Shown: positions 32,872-46,132 of the stretch, piece by piece
How positions within the stretch are numbered: the stretch's first letter is position 1
How the letters are laid out: each line of letters starts with the position of its first letter
From: Coptis chinensis
Taxonomy: Eukaryota; Streptophyta; Magnoliopsida; Ranunculales; Ranunculaceae
Length of the DNA: 64,000 bases
NCBI GenBank assembly: GCA_015680905.1
Contig: CM027379.1
Location: 100,801,001-100,865,000, forward strand
Reading direction: 5' to 3'
The notes under the pieces: model-generated
Database searches by the model: none
What the model saw: the letters and a program-made list of their open reading frames with translations, nothing else
What the model was told of the DNA's origin: nothing
Translations under genes and position numbers: made by a program

Positions 32872-33740
32872 GTGGTTGTTTGTTTTTTTTCAAGTTCAGC
32901 ACTAAGAGGCGCTGAATAACTTAAATTTAGCATTTAGAGGTGTTATAGTTGTTTGTTTTTTCATTTTTGATTCAGCATTCAGTGGTAAATTTCAAATTCA
33001 GCATTCTGTGATGCAATCGGCGTTGAACGCTGAAGTTAATTATTTAGAGTAATTGTTACCTGTTATACCCTTTCTCTAAACACCAAATTTTCATAGTGCG
33101 ACCATTGAATCTCTTTAATTAGTGAACCCCAAAAGTCCAAAGCCTTCATATACTTGCTTTGATGTTCTCTTATTTCCCCCCTTCATCAACATGGATCCTT
33201 TAAATTGCTCATCTTTAAGCTTGATCTATTCTGGGAGAATCCATCCAACTACCTCATTCTTAATCTTTATATATAAAAGTGAATTGAAGCAAAATAATCT
33301 TCACAGTGAAATGGTCGATAATGGAGTGTGGTCTCCTGGTTTTCTATCTAGGAAGAAAGACATCGAGAATGGGTCTAATTTGAGACAGTGGGTTTGATTT
33401 AAAAGTCATACTTTACTATCCTAACATGACTTCCATAATTGATGCTCATTCGTGGTGTTATAGCCATTTGTAAAATTGAAAATCACATGTTTTTCATGTT
33501 AAATAAATGTGCTATTATTATTATTTGTATTTCCAATATATCCTTTATTAAACTTCTAATGTAAGAAAACTTTGTAAATTCAATGGGTAAAATGGTATGA
33601 ACCACTAACGTTCAGCATTCAGCACTAGAAAAAAACAAACAATTTTTAGAGTTCAGACATTCAGTATTCAGCAATCAGAGGGTCGACACATTTAACATTC
33701 AGCATTCAGTATTCAGAGGCTTAAAAAAACAAACGACCCC
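32872..33740. mobile_element. Tourist-like (PIF/Harbinger) element, TSD TTA
   Basis: The ends are GTGGTTGTTTGTTTTTTTTC at the left and the complement of GGGGTCGTTTGTTTTTTTAA at the right. TTA flanks both sides (32869-32871 and 33741-33743). Both ends carry repeated TTCAGCATTCAG words as subterminal repeats. The plus-strand ORF at 33122-33397 has no transposase likeness. It sits in the coiled-coil exon of the resistance gene. Confidence 0.82.
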
Positions 33741-34336
33741 TTAGAGCCTTAGAGCTAGTGGCTCTGGGAGTCGTCTTAAGATGCTTCACGAAATGGGAAA
33801 AAAGATTGAGAAGATTAATAAAAGGAGTAAAGATATATCAGGCAACAGATTGATCATCTTGATCTTTTAAAAGATTTAGACCAAGGGTCTCAAGACTTGG
33901 CATCACAACGAAGAAGCAGTCCCACTATTGAGGAATCGGTTATAGTTGGACTACACGAAGAAGCAACTCAACTAGCTACCTCGCTGATGAAAGTAGAACA
34001 ACAACTAGCTGCCTTGTTGATGAAAGACCACTCTTGCTAAAAAGATCTATAACCAATGGGACGTTGTAAAAAAATTTCATACTTGTGCTTGGATTTGTGT
34101 CTCTCAACAATATTGAGTGACGAATCTCTTATTAACTATTCTAAACCAAGTGATGGCCGGGCCTTACTGAAAACTTAATGAAGATGGATTGCGGAGAACT
34201 GAGAGGAGAACTCTGACCCGCAACTACTTGCATGACAAAAGATATTTCTTAACCTTTGCCATTGATGATATAAGGGAGACAGAAGCTTGGGACCAAATTG
34301 ACAAGGCGTTTCCAGAGAACGTAGGGTCTTGATTTA

Positions 34337-34585
34337 TGATAAATTAGAGAGAGAGATTTGAAAATATTTACTTGATTGATTTCTAAGGAGATTACAATTG
34401 TTTATATAGAGATTACAACATTCTAAAATAGAAACAAAAATAGACGGTGCATGTATTTAACTTGAGGCGCGGGTGCGCTAAATCTACTGGACAATTGTGA
34501 AGCACAGGGCGCGGGCGCACTTTAATTGTGTTATGTATGAGTGTGGGCGCGCTCTGCACTATGACGTGAAGAACTACTTCTAATA
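34337..34585 (-). mobile_element. 3' LTR of the split copia
   Basis: Nearly the same as 50794-51052. It contains GGCGCGGGTGCGC and GGGCGCGGGCGCAC words. The minus-strand start TATTAGAAGTAG lacks the usual TG dinucleotide in both copies. Confidence 0.88.
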
Positions 34586-34592
34586 CGCCCCC

Positions 34593-36556
34593 TCAAGTTG
34601 GAGAGTGAATGTCAAGAACTCCCAACTTAAAAATTAATCTCAGAAAGGTGTCATTGCTGAGAGATTTAGTGAAGGCGTCAGCCACCTTATTGGAGGATGT
34701 AACGAACGTAGGAGATAATAACTTGGCCTGTATCTTGTCGGGTAAGAAATGACAGTCCAATTCGATGTGCTTCGTTCGTTCATGAAAAAATGGATTTTGA
34801 GAGAGATGAAGGGTGGCCTGATTGTCACAGAACATGTTTATCTGGAGAAGGATGAGAAATGCCTAATTCAGAGAGAAGATACTTCAACCATTGAAGTTCA
34901 CTCGCCAGGGTAGCCATGGAACGATATTCGGCTTCAGCAGAAGAACGGGATATAGTGCTCTGTTTCTTTGTTTTCCAGGATATAGGACTAAGCTAGAACC
35001 AAGAAAAGTACAATAACCACTAGTAGAACGACGAGTGATAGGGCAGCCAGCCCAATCAGAGTCACAGAAACCAGAGATGTGTAAAGAACTATTAGCGGGT
35101 AAGAGAATCTCTTTGTTGATCGAACCTTTAAGGTAGCGAAGTATACGATGAGCATCATCTAGATGTGGAGTCCATGGGGACTGCATGAAACAGCTGAGAT
35201 AATTAATAGAATAAGTGATATCTGGTCGTGTAACTGTGAGATATAAGAGACGCCCAATCAAGCGACGATAGACAATAGGATCATGAAGTAATGTGCCATC
35301 ATCGGTATGGAGGTTGATGTTTTGTTCCATAGGGAACTCATAAATACGACCACCGTACCAGTGGTACCACAATCAAACAGAATATCCAAAAGACATTTGC
35401 ACTGTGTAAGAAATAATCCTTCTTTGGAACGAGCAACCTCGATACCCAAGAAATATTTTAAACGTCCCAAGTCCTTGATATAGAACTTTGCTTCTAAAAA
35501 GTTTTTCAAGTTCTGAATGAGAGATGGATTGTTGCATGTGATCAGAATGTCATCCACATATACAAGGACAAATGTAGAATTAGAACCACAAATATTAGTG
35601 AATAGAGAATAATCAGACTTAGACTGAGTGAAGCCGGCAGTGATAAGAGTGGTAGATAGTTTGGCAAACCATTGTCGAGAAGCCTACTTGAGTCTATATA
35701 AGGACTTATTGAGGCGACATATCCTGTGTTCCCCCTGTTTGGCGAATCCAAGAGGTAAGGTTATATAAACAGTTTCATCCAAATCGCCTTGGAGAAAGGC
35801 ATTGTGGACATCCAGCCGATGAAGAGTCCAATATCTGATAGCAGCAATGGAGAGAAGTAATCGAACAGTGACTAATTTAGCAACGGGTGCAAAAATGTCA
35901 TGATAGTCTTGGCTTTCAATCTGATTGTAACCCTTGGCAACAAGACGAGCTTTGTAACGTTCAATAGACCCATTTGAATGATATTTACTCTTGAAAACCC
36001 ATTTAAAACCAATAAGCTTATGATGAGAGGATGACGGAACAAGAGTCCATGTGTTATTTTGTTCCAAAGCTGCAATTTCAGCAGCCATAGCAGCTCTCCA
36101 TTTTGGAATTTTGACAGCTTGCAAAAAAGATGTAGGAACAACTGAAGAAGACACTTTAGACAAAAAAGCTTTATGACAAGTAGAAAAGTTAGTGTCAGAA
36201 ATATAGAAAGCCATAGGATATGGAGTGGAAGACCATGTTACCTTAGAGTCCGAGTGGATGAGGTTGGCCAAACGAGGGACTGTAGGTGCCTTGGTGAGAG
36301 TAGGACAGTGATAATTTTTGATGATAAGTGGTAGGGGGTTTCGTACTCTAGTAGATCGAGGTGAGGTAGGAAGGTTGGGTTGTGGTGGCTGAGGGAGTTC
36401 CAAAATTGCAGGTGCCGAAGCTGTCTGAGTTGGAAGAGTGTCAGTAGGGAGGGTGCGGGCGTGCTCCGTTTACTGGAGTGACAGGCGATGATTGAAGGTC
36501 AAATGTCTCATTGTTGGGGATGGGTAAGGAATAAACTGGTAGATGGGATGGTGGGG
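34593..36556 (-). pseudogene. Copia reverse transcriptase and RNase H
   Basis: The minus strand encodes the copia polymerase with [20 protein letters not shown], then [20 protein letters not shown] and [18 protein letters not shown] stop interrupts near 35690. The active-site segment reads VYVDDILI near 35550, followed by an RNase H domain with SDWAGCPITRRSTSGY and a C-terminal end at about 34593. Frame changes near 35350 and 34890 fragment it. The upstream side stops at the Athila insertion. Confidence 0.88.
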
Positions 36557-38186
36557 TGACACTACCTCTTTTTGTGTGTTTAGATGGTGTATGGATGATG
36601 TAGATAGATGATGATCGTTGAACAAAAGAGAAGCGTATCAAAACCTAATTATCCCTCACTAAGTAAAGGATGAGTAGGGTATCGTTCCACTTTTAAGTGT
36701 ATGTTATGTGAAGGAGACGGAATTTGGAAAGGGGTTTGAGGGATTAAAACTAATGTTGTAGAGATTGTAGATTCTAATGCTAAACTAAGCTAAACTAACT
36801 AAACTATTGAGAATTTATAGAGAGAATTCAAGAGATTAGAATCCACCAATACTTTTAATCTATGACCTTACGCTTCATGGTTGTTCTTACAAGTAGACTA
36901 CAATTAGGTAATCGGCGAGTGCCGATGCCTTTTGGATGAAACATCGTTAACAATTAACTCTACTTAAGGTTGTTCTTATGTTTATGCTATTAATATCTTC
37001 TTTCCTTTTATGTAAGCTCGGGCAGCCATTCAATGTATTACCAAGAGCAACATCAAGGAGTACTTCCTAATAGGGCAGCCATTCAATGAATCACCACTTA
37101 AGGCAAACACAAAGAATACTTCCCCTAGGCAGCCACTCCGAGCTACCCCTTCTAAGGCAACACAAAGAATACTTCCCTAACTCTAAAGAATTACACTACT
37201 AGAAGAAAAGTAAAGAACACTAGCATGATATTAATATTGCAAAACATAAACCCTATTCTATACTTCCATCCCCTGGTGTGGGCAATGGAATTAATAACTA
37301 CAAACATAAAGAACTAACCGATTGAAGAACACCATGAACCGGAAGAATCATTAAACCTTAAGCGGCTTCATCTCCTCCCTTGAAGGAGAAGATTAGCCTT
37401 CCATATAGAAGGAAGAACACGAAGAGCGAGAAGAAGAAGAGTTGAAGAACATAAGACTAGAAAGACTAATTTATTAAGACTTCGGCTAGTTAAAACCGAT
37501 CTTTTATTATTAATCTCTCTGCCTCAAGTTAAGGAGACAAGAATATAAGCGAATTGGCAAATTACATGAGGCACTTAGGTCCTCTATTTATAGGGGTTAC
37601 AATGAGTTCTAGAAGCATTCCAAACCGTCATTTGTTTCCTAATACAAATAGGTTTCTTTCGAGAGTCCGACCGTTTTCAAAACCGAGAAGGAATTGGCTC
37701 AAGATGTCGATTCATGCGTCTCGGACGCATTATCCATCGTCCCAGACTTAATCAATGCGTCGACGGGCTTCGGTCTATCGGCCCCGTGATGCAATCAATG
37801 CGTCACGGGCGCTTTCGATCCATCGTCCCAGCACGATAAGCCGATTTTCTCTCTTCTGCTCTATCCTTCTATCCTCTTTTGCGGGCTTTGGTCCAAGCAA
37901 CGAATCCTTTGGCCTTGGGCTTCCAAATAGACTTTAAAATAGGTCCAAGTCGCATATTTAATAGCTCCAATTCCTTGGCCTTCTCCATGATTGTCCACGG
38001 ACCTCCCATGTGATCATTGATGCTCCGAATTGCTTCGTTTTACCCCATTTTCTCTAATATTCTACAAAACTCTCTTTTTCAATTCAGAAAATCTTAAAAC
38101 ACAACTTATAAACACTATTAGTCCACTAAGATGGCTAAACAAGAGGCATAATCGAGGGTTAAATAGCACTTTTTGAGCACTTATCA
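36557..38186 (-). mobile_element. 3' LTR of the Athila element, 1630 bp
   Basis: Closely similar to 46700-48342. The last 280 bases or so (about 37890-38186) are almost identical in both, while 36650-37850 differs by many 1-4 base gaps. A subrepeat with TCAATGCGTC and ATCGTCCC phrases recurs about three times at 37690-37845. Confidence 0.92.
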
Positions 38187-40304
38187 CAACTCCCAACTAG
38201 CCTTTTGCTAGTCTCTTAGCAAATAAGATAAAAAAATAGATAAGTGATCAAAATCACATCCTAATAACAAAAATAAAATCCTAACTCATTTTCGCAGGCA
38301 TCGCGATTGCATTTACCATATGCAACAAGGCTTTAAACCTTTAAGTTCCCCAAAAAGGACGAGTTATAGTCTTGTGAGGGTTTTCAGGTGATATACCCAC
38401 AAAATCAATTAATAGCATGTTCAAGAATGATAGTATTTTTCAGAGAGAGAAATTCCTTACCTACTTAGTGCTTACCCCAATAGACAGTCTCCATTGCTAA
38501 CTACATTTCTGCAAAGACTCATAGATTATGATGGGAGATAGTAAAAATTTACAGAATTCTCAATCAAGGCTTATGTGTGTACTTAGTCAATCTTCTATAC
38601 TCTCCTATCCAAGAAACGGAATCCCTAGTTTACCATAGGTAGATAATCTCGACTTTCAATCCTCACCGGTCATACTCTCAGAAAAGAATCTCTCAGAAGA
38701 TGGTCTACTATTTTACCTCATGTATGTGGGGAAAAGAATAATGCATCTGAACATCCCACATACTACCTTGAAAAACGGACTTGAATAAAATTAGTCTCAT
38801 GGAAAGAATGTCAATCACATATGAAGTGTCGGGTCCTTCACTTTAGCATCCTCTCACCTATTCTAGACTTCATTACCATATTGTAATGATAAGTCATGGG
38901 TTGTAACTTGGCTTGGGTATTGGTTTATGAAGGAAAGGTAAAAAGGATTCTAAGGTTGTTTTCGAAAACACTAAAGGTTTTGCTTCTTTCTTTGGAAGAT
39001 TTCTTCAAATTCTCGTATTGCGAGAGAAAATTCTTCCTTTATCTTAGCTTTTCCATCCATTACGATTTCAACTTTTTTTTTTTTTTTTTTTTTTTTTAAC
39101 TTCGATTGGTATATCCTTGATTAGTCTTTGGATATGCTTGTTTTCCACTAGCTTCTTTCACTTTAAAACAGAATGATGGGATTCATTGTATCTCTCGGTA
39201 TTTCCTTGTAATCTTCCTTTTTGGTCTTTCTTCCTCCTTATGCCCCTCGTATTCGAAACATATGGGTATGGCTGATAAAGATTTTGGCTATACTCCTTGT
39301 GCGGAGTTGGGGTGAATGTAAAGGGTTTTATGAAAGAAAATGGTTTATTGTAAAGGCTCAAAAGGGTTTAACATGATGGTCCTACTAGGTGGGATAAAGG
39401 CTGAATGGGTTCACTACTTGACTTATCGAGATGATACTCTGTTTTTGAATAGACTACAAGACCTAATGGCTATCTCCCCAGTTGATGTGTCACTTCGTGA
39501 TTAACCAAATTAAAGAATAATGAGACTATATTACAACGATATAAAGAACTGAAAGATGATGAGTCACTAAGACTCGGATTTTTTCGTAAGAACTCTCCAA
39601 AAATGAGTATAAAGCTCAAGTCTCACGGGCTAAGTCTAAAAATTCTACTTTCAGTTTACTAGGGGTTTAAATATCTCTTCTAGCAAAAGTACACAAAACT
39701 GACCAAGTATTATGGTGGTGCCTTGATAAAGAATTCTATCAATAAGAACTATGTCCGAGCATAATAAATAGTCTAAGCGGTAATGAAATCAATAATATCA
39801 ACTATCTATCAAACTCAAAGACTAAGCAAGATAGAATCTATATCCCGGACTCATCATTAAAATTCATTTTTTCTCATGCTAATCGATATTGGAAACAAAA
39901 ATATTTTTGTTTTTGAAAACTAATTTTCAAAATTCATTTCTCAAGTACACCCTCCCCCTACTTATGCATGCATTGACCTCAATGTATAAAGAAGTAAATG
40001 AAATGGATGAGAAAAAGGTAGGATATTACCATTGATGCCGAATATCAGAATTAGTTCAAGAAACAAATTTTTAGGTCTTTTTACGTCAGATCCCCAAGAC
40101 ATAATGTGAGTCTTTTAAAGTCAGATCCTCAAGACTAGAATTCCCATTCCAAAACTGATCTCTCAACAACATGCTTACTTCCTATAGACATTTTATATAA
40201 TTCGGTCTACTAGAGTTATGAGACTTTGACTCGTGCTTGCAACTCCTCTCAGTAAAGGACAAAGTTATGAAAATCTGAGGGCCCGGCTATCAGTGGCACT
40301 TATA
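38187..40304 (-). other. Athila spacer between pol and 3' LTR, no env-like ORF
   Basis: About 2.1 kb without a supported gene. In some Athila elements this position encodes an env-like protein. Here only short unrelated ORFs occur, with a T23-type run near 39068-39098. It may be a decayed coding region or a non-coding spacer. Confidence 0.5.
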
Positions 40305-41640
40305 CTAATGAGATCCTAAGGAGTTAAGCTTACGACGCTTGGCTTCCTCATGCAAAAAACTTAAACTAGACAGAGTAACAGGTTCAGCAAGACATAGAAT
40401 GTAATCTTTAAGGTGTGTAGGTAACTTACCCCAATTTTCCGCTTCAACAGTGGTCTGATAAACCGGATCCTTGAGAAAAATGGCCTCCACGTCTCCAGTA
40501 GGTAACTCCAGAAAAGGCTTTAGTCGATGAGCATTGACTTTGAAACGAGTCATTCTCTTTATGTCTTCTACTTCAATAGCTCCAAAAGGTGTGACATGTC
40601 TTACTACAAACGGTCCCGTCCATCTAGATCTCAACTTTCCAGGGAAAATTTCTAGACGAGAGTTGTAGACCAGAACCTTCTGTCCAGGTTCAAATTCTCT
40701 CTTCAGAATTCTTCTATCATGTAATGCTTTAGTCTTATCCTTGTAAATCCTCGACTTATCATAAGCATCACTTCTCAATTCCTCTAATTCACTGATCTGA
40801 AGCTTCCTCCTTTCTCCCGCTTGATCTAGGTTGAAATTCATCTCTTTCAACGCCCAATAGGCTTTATGTTCTAACTCACCGGGTAGATGACACGCTTTTC
40901 CATATACCAAGCGATAGGCTTACATCCCTATGGGTGTTTTGAATGCTATTCTGTATGCCCATAGTGCATCTTGGAGTCTAAGAGACCGATCTTTCCTAGA
41001 TGGATTCTTGTCTTCTCGAATACTCTTGATTTCCTATTCAAACTTCTACTTGACCATTAGTCCGAGGATGATATGGTAAAAGCTAGCTTGTGAATTACTC
41101 CATACTTTGCCATAAGATTCCCAAATACACGGTTCTGAAGTGAGAACCGTTATCACCGATGATGGCTCACCGGTGTTCCAAATCTTGGTATAATGTTCTT
41201 CTTCGTGAAAAGTCCACGGCGACTTTATGATCGGCGGTCTTCGTAGGAACTGTTTCAATCCATTTTGAAACATAGTCCACAACAAGTAGAATGTAGGTGT
41301 AACCAAAGAAGGAGGAAATGGTCCCATGAAATCTATACCCCATACATCAAAGATTTCGAGATAAGGATCGGTTGTTGAGGCCACTCGAACCTTTTCGAGG
41401 TTTTACCCGTAAATTGGCATCTCGGACATGCTTTGCAATAAATATTTGCATCTTTAAAAAGAGTAGGCCAATAGAATCCAGCTTGTAATACCTTTGTCTG
41501 CGATGCAGACGCGGGCCAAAGTGTCCTCCGCATGAAAGTTTGATCATGATGAGAATGATAGAATGGATTCTTGTTCCAATTCGGGATGCATCTTCAAATA
41601 ATTTGATCGAACACTTCTTGAATAAGTATGGATCATCCCA
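40305..41640 (-). pseudogene. Athila integrase
   Basis: The minus strand shows a zinc-binding H2C2-type segment with WPTLFKDANIYCKACPRCQ, then the core start FDVWGIDFMGPFP with its first catalytic aspartate. After broken sequence near 41000 comes the C-terminal part (40305-40910) with YGKACHLPGELEHKAYWALK and a GPY/F-like WTGPFVVRHV. Frameshifts split it into at least three frames. Integrase would insert the element cDNA into chromosomes. Confidence 0.85.
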
Positions 41641-41773
41641 AAAAATAATATCCGCCTTTGAGTAGAATAAATCTTTTTCTTGCTTGCTCCAATGTGATGG
41701 TACCTTGTCGGTCACAAGATAATTTGCAATGTGGTCGTACCATGGCACTTTCGATATATCTTGAACAACCTGT

Positions 41774-43100
41774 TCATCGGGGAAAAGTCTCACAGATTTG
41801 TAAATTGTCTTCCGTATTCTCCACTAGCAATCTAGAAAGGTGATCGAAGAATCGACATTCTCTCGTTCCTTTCTTATCACGTATCTCCAAATCAAATTCT
41901 TGTAAAAGTAGTATCCATCGGATCAATCTTGGCTTGGCATCCTGCTTAGCGAGTAAATGACGCAAGGTAGCATGGTCAGTATAGACAATCACCTTTGAAC
42001 CTATAAGATATTGTCGGAATTTGTCAAGAGAATAGACGACGGCTAAGAGTTCTTTCTCAGTGGTAGAATAATTAATCTGAGCTCCATTTAGAGTCTTGCT
42101 AGCATAGTAGATTGCATATGACACTTTCTTGTCTCTTTGTCCTAGAACGGCTCCTATAGCATAATCAGATGCATCACACATGATTTCAAATGGCTGGCTC
42201 CAATCGGGCGCACGAATGATTGGTGCTGAAGTTAGTGCTTCCTTTAACTTCATAAAAGCTTCAACACATGATGTATCAAAATCAAAGACAATATCTTTCC
42301 CTAACAGATGTGACAGCGGTCTTGCAATTCTGCTGAAATCTTTGATAAATCGACGGTAGAATCCCGCGTGACCTAGGAAGGCACGGATATCTTTGACAGT
42401 TCTCGGTTTGGGTAGATCCTTTATAATATCAATCTTCGCTCGATCTACTAGAATTCCTTCCTTTGAAACTTGGTGACCTAGCACTATCCCTTCCTTTACC
42501 ATGAAGTGACACTTTTCCCAGTTCAGAACTAAGTTGGTATCGCAACAACGTTTAAGGACTAAGGAGAGATGGTGTAGGCAATCCTCAAAAGATGATCCAA
42601 AAACTGAAAAATCATCCATAAAAACTTCCATGTATTTCTCCACCATGTCGTCAAAAATACTCATCATGCATCGCTAAAAAGTGGCCGGTGCATTGCATAG
42701 ACCAAAAGGCATAATGACGGTAGGCTTAATGTTCGAATGGACATGTGAATGTGGTCTTCTCTTGGTCCTCGGGGTGAATATGGATTTGAAAATATCCCGA
42801 GTAACCATCAAGAAAGTAGTAGTAAGCTTGTCCAAATTAATCTTTCTAACATCCGATCGATAAATGGCAATGGAAAATGGTCTTTCCTCGATGCGCTTAT
42901 TCACTTTCACATGTCGATGCAAACTCTCCATCCCCGAATCTTGGTTGGAATCAACTCATTGTTCTCGTTCTCGATCATCGTGGTTCGGACTTCTTTGGCA
43001 CAACTTGAACCTGGACTAACCCATTGACTATCGAAATAGGGTAGATAATCTTTGGCGCCAAGGAGTTTGACGACCTCTTCTCTAACTACTTCCTTCATTT
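41774..43100 (-). pseudogene. Athila reverse transcriptase and RNase H
   Basis: An N-terminal piece (42674-43098) includes KEVVREEVVKLLGAKDYLPY and is frame-broken. The larger open piece (41774-42667, 297 residues) has the catalytic [17 protein letters not shown], then [20 protein letters not shown] and an RNase H domain with [25 protein letters not shown] and [11 protein letters not shown]. These words are characteristic of the Athila lineage. The enzyme would copy element RNA to DNA. Confidence 0.92.
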
Positions 43101-43512
43101 TCGGATTAAGCCTCCTCTCGTGGTTGCTTAGAAGTCTTGGAATCCTCTTCCGGATGAATCCTATGTTGAACTATCATAGGGTGATCCCCTTGATATCATC
43201 AATTGTCCAACCTATACCGACTTGTGTTCCTTTAAAAGTGCTACTAACACGGATTCTTGCTCCGCAATCAAATCGATGCAATGACTACTTGGGTAGGTTC
43301 CCAAATCTCCCAAGAAAACATACTTGAGTGTAGGCGGTAAAGGCTTCAATTCTAGCTTAGGTGGCTCCTTCTTAAGCTCTTTAGGTGGTCCATCAAGCAT
43401 AGGCGATTCAAGTTTTTCTTTGAACTTGATGTCATCCATGACGGGTGATGAATCCAAAATCGCATTGATTGACTCAACACTAAGTTCCTCACAACTGAAG
43501 TCCGTCGAGCTT

Positions 43513-44052
43513 TCAATAACTCGTCGGCCAGGATATGAATGAGTCGATAATCTGCGCTAACGCTTCAATCATGCAGACCTCGTTCACAACACATACTTCC
43601 GTGGTTCTTTGTAACATATGGAAAACATTGGTCTCAACTTTCATATTACCAAAGGATAACGTCATATTACCATTTCGACAGTTGATGAGTGCATTTGCAG
43701 TGGCCAAGAATGGTCTGCCTAGAATGATTGGTATCTGCCTACCAGATGTAGGTTCTGTGTCTAGTACTATGAAATCAACCGGATAATAGAAATCTTCGAT
43801 CTTGACTATGACGTCTTCAATTAGTCCTCTAGGTATCTTCACTGATCTATCTGCCAACTATAAAGTAACATCAGTCGGTTTTAGATCCTTCAAGCCCAAC
43901 TTCTCATAGACGAAATATGGTAGAAGATTCACACTGGCACCCAAATCTAGTAAAGCTTGTTCCTCCAAAGAATCTCCATCGCGATGTAGCAGTTGACTTC
44001 CGGGATCTTTCGGTTTCCACAACCGATAGATTCTCAGAGTAACGATGAACAT
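43513..44052 (-). pseudogene. Athila protease region
   Basis: A retropepsin-type active site LLDLGASVNLLPYFVYEKLG is followed, after a break near 43857, by DFIVLDTEPTSGRQIPIILG and RPFLATANALI. The DLGAS triplet stands in for the usual D-T/S-G-A. It would cut the gag-pol polyprotein. Confidence 0.8.
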
Positions 44053-44502
44053 CTTTGGCGATAAAAGCTTCTTTCGGAATGTTGGTCTTCTTCTTTACTA
44101 GATCTTTCGGGGAACTTGGCATACGAGGGAACTTGCTTGATGGTGGTCGAAATGGGATATTAATCAGAATTTGAAATACATCGCAAATCTCCTCAGACCG
44201 GTCATCTTTTTCGGTATTCACTAGTTTTGAAGGAAACGGTCGGGCGGATTCTTCAAAATCAGTTCTCTTCTTTTCGGCTTCGGTTGGTTTGGTAACAATT
44301 AGTGGAGTGACAGTGGAGTCACTCGTGATGGCTTCTTCTTACTTACTTCCACGGTAGTTCCTTCAACTTTTTGCAACAGTTTTTCAAGAGTGGTGGCACA
44401 ACACTAGATATATCCGGAATGTTAGAATCGGGTGGGATGGTGGGGACATAAGTTACCTTAGGTTCCATAGAATCTTTTCCTGGTTCATAGACAATCTTGT
44501 TA

Positions 44503-46132
44503 TCAACTTTCTTGCCCGACCTCGAGTGGTGACAGAATTGACTTGGGCATTCGACCGAGTAATCTCCGTGTTATCCACCGCAAGATACCTCTTCCTTTTC
44601 GGATTTGGCCTCTACCGCTTGGTAATGCTCCTTTTGATCTCTCTGTCAAGCGCGGCAGCCGATTTTGCCCTATCCGGCCTTGAATGACACTAAAGTTATT
44701 CTCCAACTTCGGGTTCTTTGATTTTGTCCGTTTCACCATTTCATTGACAATGGTGGTGATAGCTTCTTTCGGATGTGGGATAACCGCTTTGCTTCGACCG
44801 AGTAGGTAGGGCAATATATCCACTCATAAGATCCGTACTAACTCTCGTTTGTGTTGGCTTGGTATTCTTTGGTTCTAGTATGATTGTTGATTTTACGTAT
44901 GGTTCCGGGCGGTTTTGGAACCGATCATCGGTTATTCGAACCGATTTGATCGATTTTGAAATCACGGAGGAAAATTCCCGATTTGTATTTTGTGGCTTCC
45001 AATAATTTCGTCCTCGATTGAACCGGTTATTTCTTCCTAAAGAATTGATACTACATGCCTCGCATTAGTATCCAGATAGTACTGAACACTCTTGATTGGT
45101 GTGGCCTTCATCGGAACATAGCTCACAAATGGTATAACAAGGCTTGGATGGTCGAGGTTTAGCTTGGAAATTGTTTGGTTTTGGAGGATTCATGGAGAAC
45201 CGATCAAACTTCTTGTTTAAATTTTCAAGTCCCGTTGATAGGCTTGCCATAATTGATAAGATTGCTTGATTTTGGGTCTTCTTGAATTTGGTTGCCAAAT
45301 TTCTTGGCACCCTCCACTCTAGCTACGCCCTCGTTGCTAGTACTCATTGTTGAAAGTGTCTTGACTAAATTCTCGAGAAAGTTGTAGGCTTCCTCTCCAT
45401 CCAATGATGTAAACTTACCTTGATGCATTGGTATCATCCGCTTGTTCATAGTAGAAAGTCCTCGAAAAGAAAAAATGAGCGGTGTGCTCTTATCATAACC
45501 ATGATGTGGACATGAGACTAGCAGATTATTGAATTTCTCCCGGCTTTGATGATATTCTTCACCACCTTCCCCTTTGAAATTGTCGATGGAAACTGGCGCA
45601 TGGCATCTATCTTCGGGGTGGGTAGAACTTGTTCATAAACTTTGTTCTCAACTTCTCGGTTGTTGATTGAATTGATCGGTCGCGCTGTGTAGTTAACCAT
45701 TCGGATGCTTTACCTTCGAGTGAGAGTGGAAAAGAATTAACTTGATACCCTCATCCCCGATATTCTCGTTCTTGAAAGTTTCGAGGATCGATAGAAATTT
45801 GTTCATGTGAACATAAGGTCAACATTATGCGAACCATTGAACTTTGGAAGCATAGAGATTACCGATGCTCTAAGTTCAAATTGATTAGCTTCGTCTCGGA
45901 AAAACAATACTATTTGGGTGGGTCTCCAATAATTGGCGAATAGAAGTCGCTCGCCTTCTTCCTCTGTTGGTTTTGCATGGGTGGGATAGCCGGGATTATT
46001 GGTGTCCAAAACACCTCCATCATTGCTTGCGGCCATTGTATTAATCTCGCCTAGTATTCTTGTGAGTTGGTTGTTAACCCTTGTCCACTTTTGTGTTCTT
46101 CTTGGACGATGATATGGACGACGGGCATACAC
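44503..46132 (-). pseudogene. Athila gag, fragmented
   Basis: The N-terminal part (45803-46132) holds FELRASVISMLPKFNGSHNV, typical of Athila and Tat gag. A zinc knuckle CELCSDEGHTNQEC (C-x2-C-x4-H-x4-C) is near 45085-45125. Between and after these, reading frames change every few hundred bases through small gaps. Gag would form the particle that packages element RNA. Confidence 0.75.

Noticed and set aside
34065-34331. Functional NB-ARC gene in piece 2
   Set aside because: In-frame stops, a missing P-loop and interruption by insertions rule out function.
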